From positions 14,651,220 through 14,715,219 of the forward strand of contig OX463859.1 in the NCBI GenBank assembly GCA_949825065.1: a stretch of 64,000 nt of DNA, read 5' to 3'. The stretch's first letter is position 1; every line of letters begins with the position of its first letter. The DNA is from Odontocerum albicorne. Taxonomy: Eukaryota; Arthropoda; Insecta; Trichoptera; Odontoceridae. The notes under the pieces were generated by a model. It searched no databases. It was not told the origin of the DNA and worked only from the letters and a program-made list of their open reading frames with translations. Below, one piece after another: positions 32,480-44,094 of this stretch. Position numbers and translations under genes: made by a program.

Positions 32480-32982
32480 TATATTAGGATAGATGTATTT
32501 TCTTTTCTTTTAAGAGACAGTTGACCATATTTCTTGTAGCGACATGCAATCTAATATATTTTTGTAACGACAATGTCAATGTCTTAACTATAAATAATAT
32601 AATATATTTTTCTAAATATTCACATTTTAAAACAAACTTTCAAAAGAATTCAATTCTTCGACGAAATTTCACGTTTCCTTGTTAACCCAAAATATACAGA
32701 AAATGTTGGTATTTATATTATCTTTTTCAGCAAAGTTTTTTACTCAAACTTGTTTTTACTACTCAAAACTTATCCTTTTAATTTTATTTAAACAATTTTC
32801 TTAGACTTTGTTCTTAGCTTTCTTTTTGTGTTAAAATTAAAATATTTTTTAAATATTGATATTTTATATTTCATTCTTATATTTTTTACTGTGATATGTA
32901 AAAGACACTTTATAATTGTTTATATCTAATAAATAAAGTAATTGATTAATTTTTATTTTTATTTTGAGTGTTAAAAATAATT
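32480..32982. other. AT-rich stretch
   Basis: No supported feature. Confidence 0.35.
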
Positions 32983-32998
32983 TGTGGAAAAGCAATGT
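32983..32998. repeat. Target-site duplication, left
   Basis: 16-bp direct repeat TGTGGAAAAGCAATGT, identical to 33467-33482. Confidence 0.88.
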
Positions 32999-33466
32999 CT
33001 TCTTCTCCCTGGCTCCATCCCAACTCATTGTCTGCGAAAACTGTTGGGGTCAGCTCTCCTCGTCCTCAGGTTGTATGCTCTTCTGTCCCGGACTACGTCC
33101 CCCAGGCCGTGCCTCTGCATCAGGTTATCTTTTTGCACCACCCATGAATTCTTTGGCCTTTCTCTGGTTGTTATTCGAGGAAGATCCATGGAGATTGCCT
33201 GATTCACAATGTGATCAGGTGCTCTGCGTCCAACGTGCCCATACCATCTCAATCGCCTCTCCTCCATCTTGCTGTTGATGTATGTAACACCCAGGCTTCC
33301 ACGAATGCGTGAGCTTCTTATTTTGTCTCTTAGGGACACACCTGCTGACCATCTTAGCATGCGCATTTCAGCAGTTTCTAGTTGCCTAGAGTAAGAGTTA
33401 TACATCGTCCAGCATTCGAAGCCATAGAGGAGTGTGGGTCTGACAATCGTTTGGTATACTTTTCCA
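32999..33466 (-). mobile_element. 5'-truncated non-LTR retrotransposon with 16-bp target duplication
   Basis: The minus strand encodes KVYQTIVRPTLLYGFECWT, ETAEMRMLRWSAGVSLRDKI, RGSLGVTYINSKMEERRLRW, YGHVGRR, and stops at 33025. This is the thumb and C-terminal domain of an RTE-like reverse transcriptase, uninterrupted by stops over about 150 codons. After a 26-bp 3' UTR it ends in GGAGAAGAAG, a short simple tail. TGTGGAAAAGCAATGT occurs at both 32983-32998 and 33467-33482. This is a clean product of target-primed reverse transcription and appears young. Confidence 0.88.
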
Positions 33467-33482
33467 TGTGGAAAAGCAATGT
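33467..33482. repeat. Target-site duplication, right
   Basis: Identical to 32983-32998. Confidence 0.88.
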
Positions 33483-33529
33483 ATTGTATTGTATTACAAT
33501 TAAATTGCATTATATTATTGTCATCTTCA

Positions 33530-33850
33530 GGGTATGGAATGCGGATATTGCAAAAGATTGCTGACAGGTCTTGAGGTCAAGAAATGAGCGTTGAGCTGGT
33601 TCAGTCACGTATAAAAAAAATTATGAAAGATTTCATATTCTATACAAGAAGTTTGGGAAAACCTAGAAAAACGTAAAACGACCAAATCAATCAAATTCTG
33701 AAAAAGAGAAAATCGAAAAGCCTTTATAATAGAAGAGTATATATGACTAGGCGTATGGGTTTGTCAGAAGCGAAAGATGTAAGCCTCGATCGAATGAAGT
33801 GGAGACCTATTATATTTGCCTACCCCAAAAGGGACAAAATGTGATTGTGA
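33530..33850 (+). mobile_element. LINE-S C-terminal fragment
   Basis: SLGKPRKT.NDQINQILKK, KSLYNRRVYMTRRMGLSEAK, DVSLDRMKWRPIIFAYPKRD, then stop. A well preserved variant ending AYPKRDKM instead of SAYP. Confidence 0.7.
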
Positions 33851-33883
33851 TGATTATATTTCACTATTTTGAACACTTATTTA

Positions 33884-34082
33884 AAATTTCCCACACTATT
33901 GTATACCATATCGCCCACAAACTTTAAACCACTCACAACTAAATGTTAAATTTCCCCCACTTTTGTATTGCATTTCGCCCACAAACTTTAAGCTATTCAC
34001 AACTAAATATTAAATTTCCCCCACTTTTGTAAACCATATCGCCCAAAAACTTTAAATCATTCACAACTAAATGTTAAATTTT
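33884..34082. repeat. 64-bp tandem repeat, about three copies
   Basis: AAATTTCCCCCACTTTTGTA and CGCCCACAAACTTTAA recur with a 64-bp period. Confidence 0.9.
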
Positions 34083-34894
34083 CACACCTTTCGCTTTTTC
34101 AAAATTAACAAAAATATAAAAAAAAATTTGATTCTCACTTTTCATTTTGATGGTCCAAAAAATGCAACGTTACGAGGATATGCTTTAAATTAGCTTTATA
34201 TTCTTTACAAAGTGTCAGCTACAACCAATTTATTTTAATGAGTATTCATTATCAGCTCTATATGTCCATCGATTACGATCATCATTCGATTACAGCACAA
34301 ACGAGCGATTTAATTACACGTATAATCGGTCCTTACGGCCCAATTTGATATCTCACTGATATTTGTAATTATCGCTCACTGTTCAATATGATTAGCCTAG
34401 TGAGGGGAACAATCGATTCATTTCTATGCATCTCTAGTCCGAACTGGATTAACGAAACAATGAGTTTTAATATGTTTATAATATGAACTTCTCTTTTAAC
34501 GGGAAACCATACCCTGTTTATGGTGAACTCAAAGAGGATATAATTCATCATCAGTAATATGACGTGATCCTGGACTCCTCTAGTACAGATTTCACTCAAT
34601 CCTGCAATCTAAACTTAGAATTATCTACACCTATTTGTGCGACTATTTTGACCAGAATTTTTATTTGATGAACACGTTTCGTCTTGTACGAGTTATTTTC
34701 AAAACGTGTACGAGATTAGGCTTCTTATAGGCATACGCTGCTGCTATTTGGAGTACAGCAGCCCCAACATATCTTCCAAAACTGTAAATTATGCAAAACA
34801 AGGCAATTCATATGAAGGTCGGAACTCCTTTCGGAGGTTTGTACGCAATAATATACTGCTCAACGATACTGGACTGCCGTTACTAATAATAATT
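34083..34894. other. Unassigned AT-rich stretch
   Basis: No supported feature. Confidence 0.35.
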
Positions 34895-35400
34895 TAAATA
34901 ATAATGTTAAAAGGACAATTTATATAGCACCGTTTAAAGAGCAACCTCTCTTCTCAGAAGCTCCAACTCGGGACTTGAACCCACTATAATAGATCAATTG
35001 AAAATATCATAAAATGAATATATTATATACAAGCTAAATTTAAGGATAGAAACGTAGTGGTGGAACTTCGCAGTGAACCGTAAAAAACTTACCAAGTAAA
35101 GACGAACTATAATACAAAGAAACCTTCGTAGATCTCCCGATGTGTGATAGTAATACATTCAGCTTTAGGTGTAGTGTGGTATATGTGTGTAGTGTTAATT
35201 TGCTATCATACATTTTTGTGGGAAAGACTGCCCAATAGACCTCCCAAAAAGGGTTAAATGGTTTCTTAAGCTACGCATATCTTTAATACTTAGAGTCAGA
35301 CCACATTACGCCTCAGGGCCAGCATTCGCCCTTTTGAATCGATTCGGAACAATCAGTTTATCTAATGAAATACTTAACCGGGGATATCATTGCTTTACTG
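34895..35400 (-). mobile_element. LINE-R 3' end
   Basis: The minus strand has SLRNHLTLFGRS-like relic near 35260, then the 3' UTR with ACACTACACCTAAAGCTGAA, CATCGGGAGATCTACGAAGG and GGTTCAAGTCCCGAGTTGGA. The single-copy form of the sequence that is tandemly repeated at 28548. Confidence 0.6.
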
Positions 35401-35759
35401 GCCAAACGTTTCAATATTTCCTTTTCAACCCACTCAAATCCTCTTTTTAATATCCTCGCCAAAAACGATCCATTTCAGTCCATGATACATAAAATATCAA
35501 ACCAAATCCTTCAAGTCTTCACATCTAATTGAGACAATCTCCATCTACCTCAACACGAGAAACTCTGTTCCACCAATTTGTAAATAATTTTTTTAAGTTG
35601 ATAATTACACGATCCACACAAATCAGCCTTGCATATCGGATAAGCAGTTGGTATACCACGGGACTGGGATCCACCGTATTTGCATCACACGAAATCCTCG
35701 TAATTTAATATTTCTCATGGCCGTATCGAATTCGTCAACATACATACCACCACGCCAAT
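35401..35759. other. Unassigned stretch
   Basis: Possibly further antisense LINE-R sequence. Not delimited. Confidence 0.25.
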
Positions 35760-36125
35760 TCTCTCTCGAAGTTGGCAGAAAGAATAGAGCGTCAGACTTT
35801 CATATCTCGACACACATATTTTGCCTCTTCTAAATTCATACAGCTTCTTATACAACTCCTAAGATTACTCTGATTTTTTCAAAAGATCACTGCATTATAG
35901 GTATACTCTCCTAGATATTCTTCTACCATGCCTTTCACTCACATTTGTACTGTATATTTGTTTTGCTTTTCCTTTCTTCATTCATTCGTTATACATGATC
36001 AAACTATCTCAGCGTGCTCGTCTTCATCTTACTTAATAGATCAGCTTCAATTAAGTTCACATTCATTCCTTATCACTTCATTGCATATTATTTTATGCAT
36101 TGTCTTCAATTCACCGCTTCCTTTT
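35760..36125 (-). mobile_element. LINE-S fragment
   Basis: The plus strand shows antisense family blocks GGCAGAAAGAATAGAGCGTC, CAACTCCTAAGATTACTCTG, CATGATCAAACTATCTCAGC. Confidence 0.55.
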
Positions 36126-36139
36126 TTTTAACATCGACC

Positions 36140-36300
36140 TTAACTGTTCATGCAGTGAAAATCTGGAACCAGTCACAAACCACTGCTAGACTTGCTCCGT
36201 CCTTGGTATGTTTTAAGGAGCAACTGAAAAAACTAGTTAGTAACACAATTTCTAGTAAGATGAAGACGAGCACTCAGGGATAGTCTGAGATAATTAAATA
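36140..36300 (+). mobile_element. LINE-W-like C-terminal fragment
   Basis: AVKIWNQSQTTARLAPSLVC followed by FKEQLKKLVSN, the WN...SL.CFK..LKK ending. Confidence 0.6.
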
Positions 36301-36589
36301 CAACACATCAGTCTTAACTTCTATTCATCCATTATCAGTTCATTCCTTATTCTATCGTACATTGTCATTTCTTAAACTTTTATTTAGCTCCTTTCAGACT
36401 TTTCTACCAAACTTTTGTAATGTATTTATTTCTAATAACATTGGAAATCGAATCTGTATAGTACACTCCGTATGGAAAATAAATTATCAGCAAACCAAAC
36501 TTTAGAGGATGTTACAAATAATATTTTTAAATAACTCAGAAGAGTCTAAATAATGTTTGAGACAAATAATTGTTATATTTTTCTTCTGT
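36301..36589. other. Unassigned stretch
   Basis: 36310-36420 weakly resembles antisense LINE-S. Confidence 0.3.
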
Positions 36590-36760
36590 AAATTCTACTT
36601 TAATTTACAATACATGAATATTTCGCAAGTCTGTCTTCATTCATAAATTCTATATGTACTCGTACAAACCATCTCACTGTTTTTCCCTATTCTACTTAGT
36701 TAATCATTCCTTAATTCATATTCTTCCTGAATCACTTCATTCTTTATTACATCATCATAT
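36590..36760 (-). mobile_element. LINE-S fragment carrying an octamer insertion
   Basis: Antisense family sequence (plus: ACAAACCATCTCACTG, TCATTCCTTAATTCATATTC). At 36657 it contains TACTCGTA where two sister copies have only two bases. Confidence 0.6.
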
Positions 36761-37029
36761 CACGATTTTTTTTCGTAGATAATGCATTTATTTATTTTCA
36801 GTACACGTATACGTTTCACGACTCCTATACATCAAAATTGATACTAGAATACTGTTGTAGATTATCATATGCGCAGATTTTGAAACTATCCGTTCAGTGT
36901 ATACATTTTTTAGTAGTCGATTGACTTTATTTCGTTTCGCTACTCGCCTATCCCTCGTAATCCTTCAATCAAATGAAAGTAAGATGAAGTAAAACACTCC
37001 GAGATGTTTTGGAACGAATGAATAAAAAC

Positions 37030-37275
37030 AATTTTTACAAAACAAACATATGGGGCAAATATGAGTGGAAGGCTAAGAAAAACGAAATTGGATCAAGGGA
37101 ATTATATTGTGAATGAAGGAAAATTAGCAAGTCAGAGAAGCTGTAAGGGTTGTGTAAGAAGGTGTATGGATATAGAAAAAGCTAAGAATATCTGTCGAGG
37201 TAGAAAAGTCTGGCGCTCTATCCTTTCTGCCTACCCCGATAAGGGAACGGCGGGATAGTATGTATGCATGTATGT
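37030..37275 (+). mobile_element. LINE-S C-terminal fragment, best preserved SAYP copy
   Basis: GRLRKTKLDQGNYIVNEGKL, RSCKGCVRRCMDIEKAKNIC, RGRKVWRSILSAYPDKG, then stop at 37258, then GTATGTATGCATGTATGTA as the simple 3' tail. Confidence 0.72.
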
Positions 37276-38059
37276 ACCAAATACACATAGGATTGGAATT
37301 TCAAAGTTGTTTTATGGTTTTGTTTTTTGAAGGATTTTGAGGGATGAAAATCATTACTATTGTAATGTAATTCTTACGTCTGAAAACTTAAAAAGTAACA
37401 AAGTGATATTTGAAAGGTCCCTTCAGCCGTTGATTTTCCATCTCGATACAGAAAGTTAAATAATATTAAGATGTTACATATGTCAATATTTTTAATTATT
37501 ATAAAATAAAATAAACCATAGATCACCCTGACTTTCATTTGATTTATATTTTACCCATCCATTGTCTTGAAATAAAGCATCATGGCGGGAATAAATCAAG
37601 AAAAATTGAATAGTATAACTCATCACAAGGACTTGTAAATTGCGTCACGCAAAAAATATTGACAGCGTTTCTCTAGAATAATATTTTGAGAAATAAAAAA
37701 GCTAAAGATAAATGTATAATTCAGTATGATCGGACATTATCATAAAAGTGAAAACAATTTAGGATATATATTCTTAAAAAATATTTTCGCCTATCTTTAG
37801 CGAATATTTTACTTTCGAAAATACCATAACACAGTGGTTTTTAACCTTTTTAAATCATGAGAAGTAAAGATTAATAAAATAACACACGCATATGACAATT
37901 GCAAATTTGTATTTTAATAATACAAAAAAATATTTCTTTGTTATTAAAATAGTTGTCTTATTATTGGATTATATTTATTGAATTAATAATCTTTGCTTTT
38001 GATAAAAGTTCGTTTTCTTGAGTATTATTTAAATTGAATCGATATTTTTCCGCCCCAAA
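37276..38059. other. Unassigned AT-rich stretch
   Basis: No supported feature. Confidence 0.35.
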
Positions 38060-38690
<631 letters not shown>

Positions 38691-38711
38691 AATATTATTT
38701 AAGTATAGACA

Positions 38712-38922
38712 TTGTATTGTATAATATTACACTTTTGTTGCATACAGTACAACCTGGCGAACTTATGCCATGTGGCGATTTCTCCTAGAAAGATATTAAA
38801 AAATACTTTTGAAAACCAGACTTGAATCGTTTATAAAAAAATCTGGGTTCCAACGGGAACCGAACCCGTAACCTCTGGGCTGAGAGACAAACATCTTTCC
38901 AACTAGGCTACGGAGGACGGCA
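38712..38922 (-). mobile_element. SINE-A copy, nearly complete
   Basis: The minus strand has CTCCGTAGCCTAGTTGGAAA, B box GGGTTCGGTTCCC, GGTTTTCAAAAGTATTTTT, AGAAATCGCCACATGGCATA, GCCAGGTTGTACTGTATGCA and the (AATAC)-type tail at 38712. Confidence 0.8.
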
Positions 38923-38948
38923 TTAATACTGTGGAGTTTTAAAAAAAT

Positions 38949-39153
38949 GCAATTTGTTTAATTAAACATTGTTTATTCTACTTAATAAAACGGTATAACC
39001 CTATCCGTTTTAGAATTCTCACCCCATCATCTGAAGATTTCAAACAAAACTCTTGTTAGGGCTCCTCTGATGATGAGGTGCAAACCTTGAAACCGGTAGG
39101 GTTATTTACCATTATAGAATGTGGGATAAACAGTGTTTGACTAAACAAATTAC
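38949..39153. mobile_element. MITE with about 31-bp terminal inverted repeats and a hammerhead-like core
   Basis: The left end AATTTGTTTAATTAAACATT is the inverse of the right end (AGTGTTTGACTAAACAAATT). Internally CTGATGATGAGGTGCAAACC is followed by TTGAAACCGGTAGGG. GAGGT-GCAA-ACCTT can pair as a 5-bp stem with a GCAA loop between CTGATGA and GAAAC, the layout of a hammerhead core. The GGTAGGGTTA segment can pair with TAACCCTA on the left. Confidence 0.75.
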
Positions 39154-39365
39154 AAAGTTTCTATGTCGTTCAAATTATAAATTTTGTGACAATCATAAAT
39201 TTTAACTTGCAATAATTATATTTGGTGAGTTGTCAGTCGCATTATAACATATGCTTATTACGCATCAAAACGTGGCAGACAACCTGAGCAACCATATATA
39301 AAGCCCTAAAATATCTTAGCAGCCTATATATGATTCTGTATGCATTATCATACTGCACTTGAAGT

Positions 39366-39436
39366 TCTTTCAAGTGATAACCTTGAAACCGGTAGGGTTA
39401 TATTAAGTGGAATAAACAGCGTTTAACTAAACAATT
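39366..39436. mobile_element. Right half of the same MITE family
   Basis: ATAACCTTGAAACCGGTAGG then GTGGAATAAACAGCGTTTAA and CTAAACAATTTACAAT. The left half is missing. Confidence 0.7.
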
Positions 39437-40309
39437 TACAATATCTGTTTCAAGTAATTGGTTCAATTCCCTGGTATCAGTGTTTTTTAAGGACAGTCGC
39501 TCTCAAGGCAGGGATATGTGCATTTTCATTTTATTGTTATTATTTCATTAGTAACAACATGAAACCTTATTAACGTGAACCTTGGCTTTGTACACCTTTT
39601 GAAAGCTCTTCTAATCTTGCAGTTATATAAATAAGCCTGCACTGTGGTCACCTTATGATCTGACTATTTCGCAATTTGGTTCTTGTTATACTTTAAATTG
39701 AAAACTCTGTGACTCGTGTATACGAGTTTATTATACGTTGTTATAAAGGACCATAGTTAAATTCTTTAAGTGCTTTTAATATTGGCGTGTAACTTTTAAT
39801 TTCAAGCAGAATACATTCAAAGTTTCGTGAAAATTGTAGCGAAGTTTTTTGATACTTTGTATTTCGAAGTTTTGATCCTGCAGATTTTTAATATTGACAA
39901 AATCCTATATTGTTGAAAATACATATTTCGCAATATATTAAAAATGCCAATATACGCAATCTTGGGTCACGGCTCACATATTAAGAAACTATGGCATAAC
40001 GGTTTCTTTACAAAGTTTTTTTTAGCTGTAATCTTCTCTTGAATACTGCTAAAGTACACTTTAAAAGATTTTTCAATATACTCAAATAGAGTATGAATTT
40101 TTTTACCTCTTTATTCTTACAATGTAAGAAAAAAATAGCCCCCTGGGATGATTTGTGTTAGAATAACGAAGTTCAACAGAAGTACTCATAAGATAAATTA
40201 ACCATCTTTTGGATTTATCGGAGAAATCACAATATTTTTAATATATTTTTAGTAATAATTATATAAGTACTTACATTTTTCGATATGGTATTCAAACAAT
40301 ACGAAAACT
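39437..40309. other. Unassigned AT-rich stretch
   Basis: No supported feature. Confidence 0.35.
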
Positions 40310-40460
40310 AATCAAATTCTGAAAGAGAAGTGTAATAATGCTTTATTATAAAAGATTCGTGACTATTTATGGATGTAACGGAAGCGAAAGACATGTTTCA
40401 GGATGAAATAAAGGGTAGAGATCTGTTTTCCCAGTCATCCCCAATAGTGACATAGCGTTT
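40310..40460 (+). mobile_element. LINE-S fragment
   Basis: The DVTEAKDMFQDE-like segment and VFPVIPNSDI-like end align with the family in broken frames. Confidence 0.45.
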
Positions 40461-40483
40461 TGAGAATGATAACGATAAGAAAT

Positions 40484-40589
40484 AATTAAAGTGTATTACG
40501 AGACGTCAAGTAATTAAAGTGTATTACGAGACGTCAAGTAATTAAAGTGTATTACGAAGCGAAATAATTAAAGTGTATTACGAGACGTC
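40484..40589. repeat. 28-bp tandem repeat, about four copies
   Basis: AATTAAAGTGTATTACGAGA units at 40484, 40512, 40540 and 40565. Confidence 0.9.
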
Positions 40590-40714
40590 TTTCTTCCAGC
40601 CTGAGTATGTATGTTATAGCATGTTCGATTACTGTTGATCTTAAAATTTTTCAATAGATTTCTAGAATTTAAAAAAAGTATTTAAGTGCCACAATTTAGT
40701 ATCTGCAATAGTAT

Positions 40715-40935
40715 TTTAGTGCCAACTTTGATGTATGGGATATCGAAAATTACTGAAAAGAGACGATTAAATGAAAAATGCGTGTACTTAGAAAAATGGG
40801 TGATATGTATGACTGGATAAGGAATTATGTGATTAGAGATAAAGGTGAGCTTAAGACTGATGTGTTGAGTAAGACTAAGAAGAGCAGTCTTAGGTGGGTT
40901 GGGCACGTGCAACGAATGAATGAAGAAATACTAAT
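40715..40935 (+). mobile_element. LINE-S/RTE-like C-terminal fragment
   Basis: In broken frames: LMYGISKITEKRRLNEK, then DVLSKTKKSSLRWVGHVQRM followed by NEEI. Confidence 0.6.
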
Positions 40936-41199
40936 ACAAGGTGTCTCAAAAGTCTAAGGATTTAAAAATCTTACAATTTTTACATTTTTTTTATTTTTCA
41001 TAAAAAGTTTTACACAGAATAAAATTTCAAAAGCTTTCTATGTGTTGTTTCCAACAATTTCATTAGGGGATTGATTAATGGTTCAAAAAAATATAATTAT
41101 GAGTAATCTGAAACGTTGTGGGATTGTTTAATCCCTCTGTAAATTTTGGGATAAACAAATATTTCAAATGTGATTGAAAGACATGGTAGATTAATGCCA
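40936..41199. other. Possible DDE-transposon terminus
   Basis: ACAAGGTGTCTCAAAAGTC at 40938 resembles a terminal repeat like that at 43613, but no partner was found. Confidence 0.25.
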
Positions 41200-41350
41200 A
41201 GTGAAGAATGGTTGGATCAATTAAATGATATTTTGAAAAAAAAGGAAATGTGAGTAAGGAGGATGTGGAAGAAACGAAATATATATTTTACGATAGAAAA
41301 TTTTGTCGATTATTCCTCTCTATCCACCCAAGCAGGAAAACGAGATGTTG
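41200..41350 (+). mobile_element. LINE-S fragment
   Basis: EEWLDQLNDILKK, EDVEETKYIF and LFLSIHPSRKT in family order. Confidence 0.55.
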
Positions 41351-42150
41351 GTATGCCTTATTGGTTCAAAGAGGTAAATATCATTATTGTTAACTCTTCT
41401 CTTATAGTTATCACATTAGGTTCGACAACATAACATACTATACTTAAATTTGAATATTAAACCAATTAAAATTATGTAAAGGTATGCCATATTGATTCAA
41501 AAAGGTAAATATCAACTTTTTTATCTTTCTCTTATAGTTATCACATTAGGGTCGACAACATACTTTAAATTGAATAATAAACCAATTAAAATGAGGTTAA
41601 GGTATGCCTTATTGATTCCAAGAGGTAAACATCGATTGTTTTAATCTTGCTCTTATAGTTATCACATTAGGTTCGACAACATACTTAAATTGAAATATTA
41701 AATGAGTTAAAATGAGGTTAAGGTATGCCTTTCTCTCATATCATAGTTGTCACATTAGGTTCGACAACATACTTAAATTTGAATATTAAACCAATTAAAA
41801 TGAAGTTAAGGTATGCCTTATTGATTCGAAGAGGTAAATTTCTATTTTTTTATCTTTCTCTTATATATAGTTATCACATTAATGTCAACAACATACTTAA
41901 AATTGAATAATAAACCAATTAAAATAAGGTTAAGGTATGCCTTATTGATACAAAAAGGTATACATCGATTTTTTTATCTTTCTCTTATAGTTATCACATT
42001 AGGTTCGACAACATACTTAAATTTGAATATTAAACCAATTAAAATGAGGTTAAGGTATGCTTTATTGATTCAAAGAGATAAATATAGATTTTTTTAATCC
42101 ATCACATTGGTTCGACAACATACTTAAATTTTAATATTAAACAAATTAAA
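41350..42150. repeat. About 120-bp tandem array, seven copies
   Basis: GGTATGCCTTATTGATTC starts units at 41350, 41481, 41601, 41722, 41810, 41934 and 42054. The fourth is deleted to 88 bp. Each also has ATAGTTATCACATTAGGTTC and TTAAACCAATTAAAATGA. Confidence 0.95.
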
Positions 42151-42209
42151 ACTACCCCTACTATTTATGTGTTCTCCGTTTATGCGATTTTACTTTAACA
42201 TCGTTTATT

Positions 42210-43289
42210 TTAGTTGAAATCTTCATTTTGTAATATGGATATTTATGACTTAATATCCCTAGAGGTATTGATTGATAGAGCGTACATTCAGTTGTTCAAT
42301 AACATCTATAAGGATGCAACAGCAAAAATACATCTCCACGAATCCTCGGAAACCTTCCGAATCGATAAGGGAGTTCGTCAAGGAGACACTATTTCCCCAA
42401 AATTATTCACAGCTACACTGGAATACATATTTAAAAAACTAGAATGGGAAAATAAAGGGCTGGCGATTGATGGAAAATACCTGAGCCATTTGAGATTTGC
42501 AGACGATATCGTTATATTCTCACAAAACCCGAATGATCTTCATCACCAACTGCAAGAATTGGCAGAGGTCAGCAAAGGAGTTGGTTTAAAAATAAATATT
42601 TCAAAAACCAAATATATGATCAACGGCTTTGCTACCCCAAAACCGATAAACGTAGATGGAAATCCGCTAGAACTTGTCCAGGAATATGTGTATCTGGGCC
42701 AACTTATTTCCTTTGTAGGTGGCATATCGGAGGAAATAGCACGAAGGACAAAACTGGCGTGAAGCTCATTTGGACGTTTGAACAACATCTTCAAAAGTAA
42801 TCTCCCAATATCCTTGAAGCGAAGGGTCTACAACCAGTGCATTCTTCCAGTACTTACGTATGGCTGCGAGACATGGACGCTCACAGTAAAGAACACGCAA
42901 AAGCTCCAGACCGCACAAAGTGGCATGGAGAGATGCATGTTAGGATACATATACTAAAAGAGACCGTAAACGAAACACCTGGATTCGCAATATAACAAAG
43001 GTAGAAGACGTTATAAAAGTGTGCAAAAGAATGAAGTGGCAATGGGCCGGACATGTGGCCAGAATGTCAGACTCCCGATGGACATCCGAAATAATCCAAT
43101 GGTATCCAAGAGGCATAAAGAGGCCTAGAAGAAGACCGAAGGTACGCTGGATGGACGAAATCAGGAAGCATGGCAGCATCACGTGGCATCGGCGAGCAAA
43201 GGACCGAACTGTTTGGAGTCAACTTGGGGAGACCTTCATCCAGCAGTGGATCGACCCTGGTTGACAATGATGATGATGATGATGATCCC
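42210..43289 (+). mobile_element. RTE-clade non-LTR retrotransposon, 5'-truncated
   Basis: Encodes the second half of the reverse transcriptase and the C-terminal domain. In order: GVRQGDTISPKLFTATLEYI at 42370-42430; the catalytic motif LRFADDIVIFS with FADD at 42496-42507; GVGLKINISKTKYMI; YVYLGQLIS. A TGG-to-TGA stop follows at 42760-42762. The frame goes on with FGRLNNIFKSNLP and LPVLTYGCETWTL, breaks near 42950, and resumes in another frame with KRMKWQWAGHVARMSDSRWT to the final TGA at 43262-43264. A (GAT)n tail at 43266-43289 is the simple-repeat 3' end expected for RTE. One nonsense and one frameshift only, so relatively recent. It has FADD where many elements have YADD. Confidence 0.9.
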
Positions 43290-43299
43290 TATTACAAAA

Positions 43300-43510
43300 T
43301 GAATACATAAGGTGTGCGTGGAAGAGTTAGGGAAACATGATTAGATCATGTGGATCAGATTTGGAAAAGAAAGTAAACTGAGAACATTGTGCATGACGAG
43401 ATGTACTCGTATAAATACATATATGGATGAGACGAGAGATGTGAGCTTGGATAGACATTGTGAAAGGTAAGTTCACTCTACCTACTCCCCAAGGGATTTG
43501 GTGTGATGAG
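43300..43510 (+). mobile_element. LINE-S-type C-terminal fragment
   Basis: GVRGRVRET.LDHVDQIWK, then the NIVHDE block once, then RHCERGKFTLPTPQGI. An octamer TACTCGTA at 43404 lies within the block that is tandemly repeated at 27970. Confidence 0.6.
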
Positions 43511-43612
43511 ATATATGTATATACATGCATCACATCAATATACTCATTCTCCAGTCGGTGCATATGCAATATCGGGGGATTACCATACAAGTTATGTCAC
43601 GCTTTACTGCAT

Positions 43613-44094
43613 TACAGGATGTCGCAAAAAAATGTATCCACACTTTAATAGCTGGTAACTTGCTGATTTTTTTTTTGTTTTAGATTTAACCGTTGAGAAA
43701 TGACAGTTGAAACCAGACTAAGTTTTGAACAAAGAAAGTTTACTTTGATGTGTTACTGGAAGTACGAAAACGCAGTAGTAGAATTTTTTTGGGAATTTCT
43801 CAAGAATAATATTATGCTAAAAAACAGAAACCACTGAAAAATTCATAAATTTCGAGTAGTTATTGAGAGAGAATGTGCCCAAATACCAAATGAAATTATT
43901 CTCAACGTTTGTAATTCCGTTGCTTTGCGTTGCCAGCAATGTATAGACCAGAATGATTATCAGTTTGAAAACAGGCACTAAATATAAGAAAATACATTAA
44001 TGAAGTTTATTGTGGACGTTGAAAGGGAAATGTATGCTAATAAATACAGACTTTATCATTAAAATTGTTAATGCATTTTTTGAAACACCCTGTA
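43613..44094 (+). mobile_element. Internally deleted DDE transposon (same superfamily as 18.7 kb)
   Basis: Imperfect terminal inverted repeats: TACAGGATGTCGCAAAAAAA at 43613 and the inverse TACAGGGTGTTTCAAAAAAT at the right end (44094). From about 43697 it reads MTVETRLSFEQRKFTLMCYW followed by KYENAVVE, the N-terminus of DUF4817-type transposases (FEQR.F.L.CYWKYENA). It then passes directly into a C-terminal part, PNEIILNVCNSVALRCQQCI, where the expected final motif is V..R...CI...G..FEH. The whole catalytic domain is missing, so it is a non-autonomous derivative of 482 bp. Confidence 0.75.

Noticed and set aside
42150..42240. Target-site duplication of the RTE at 42.2-43.3 kb
   Set aside because: ATTTTGTAAT at 42224 and ATTACAAAAT at 43295 are inverted relative to each other, not direct repeats.
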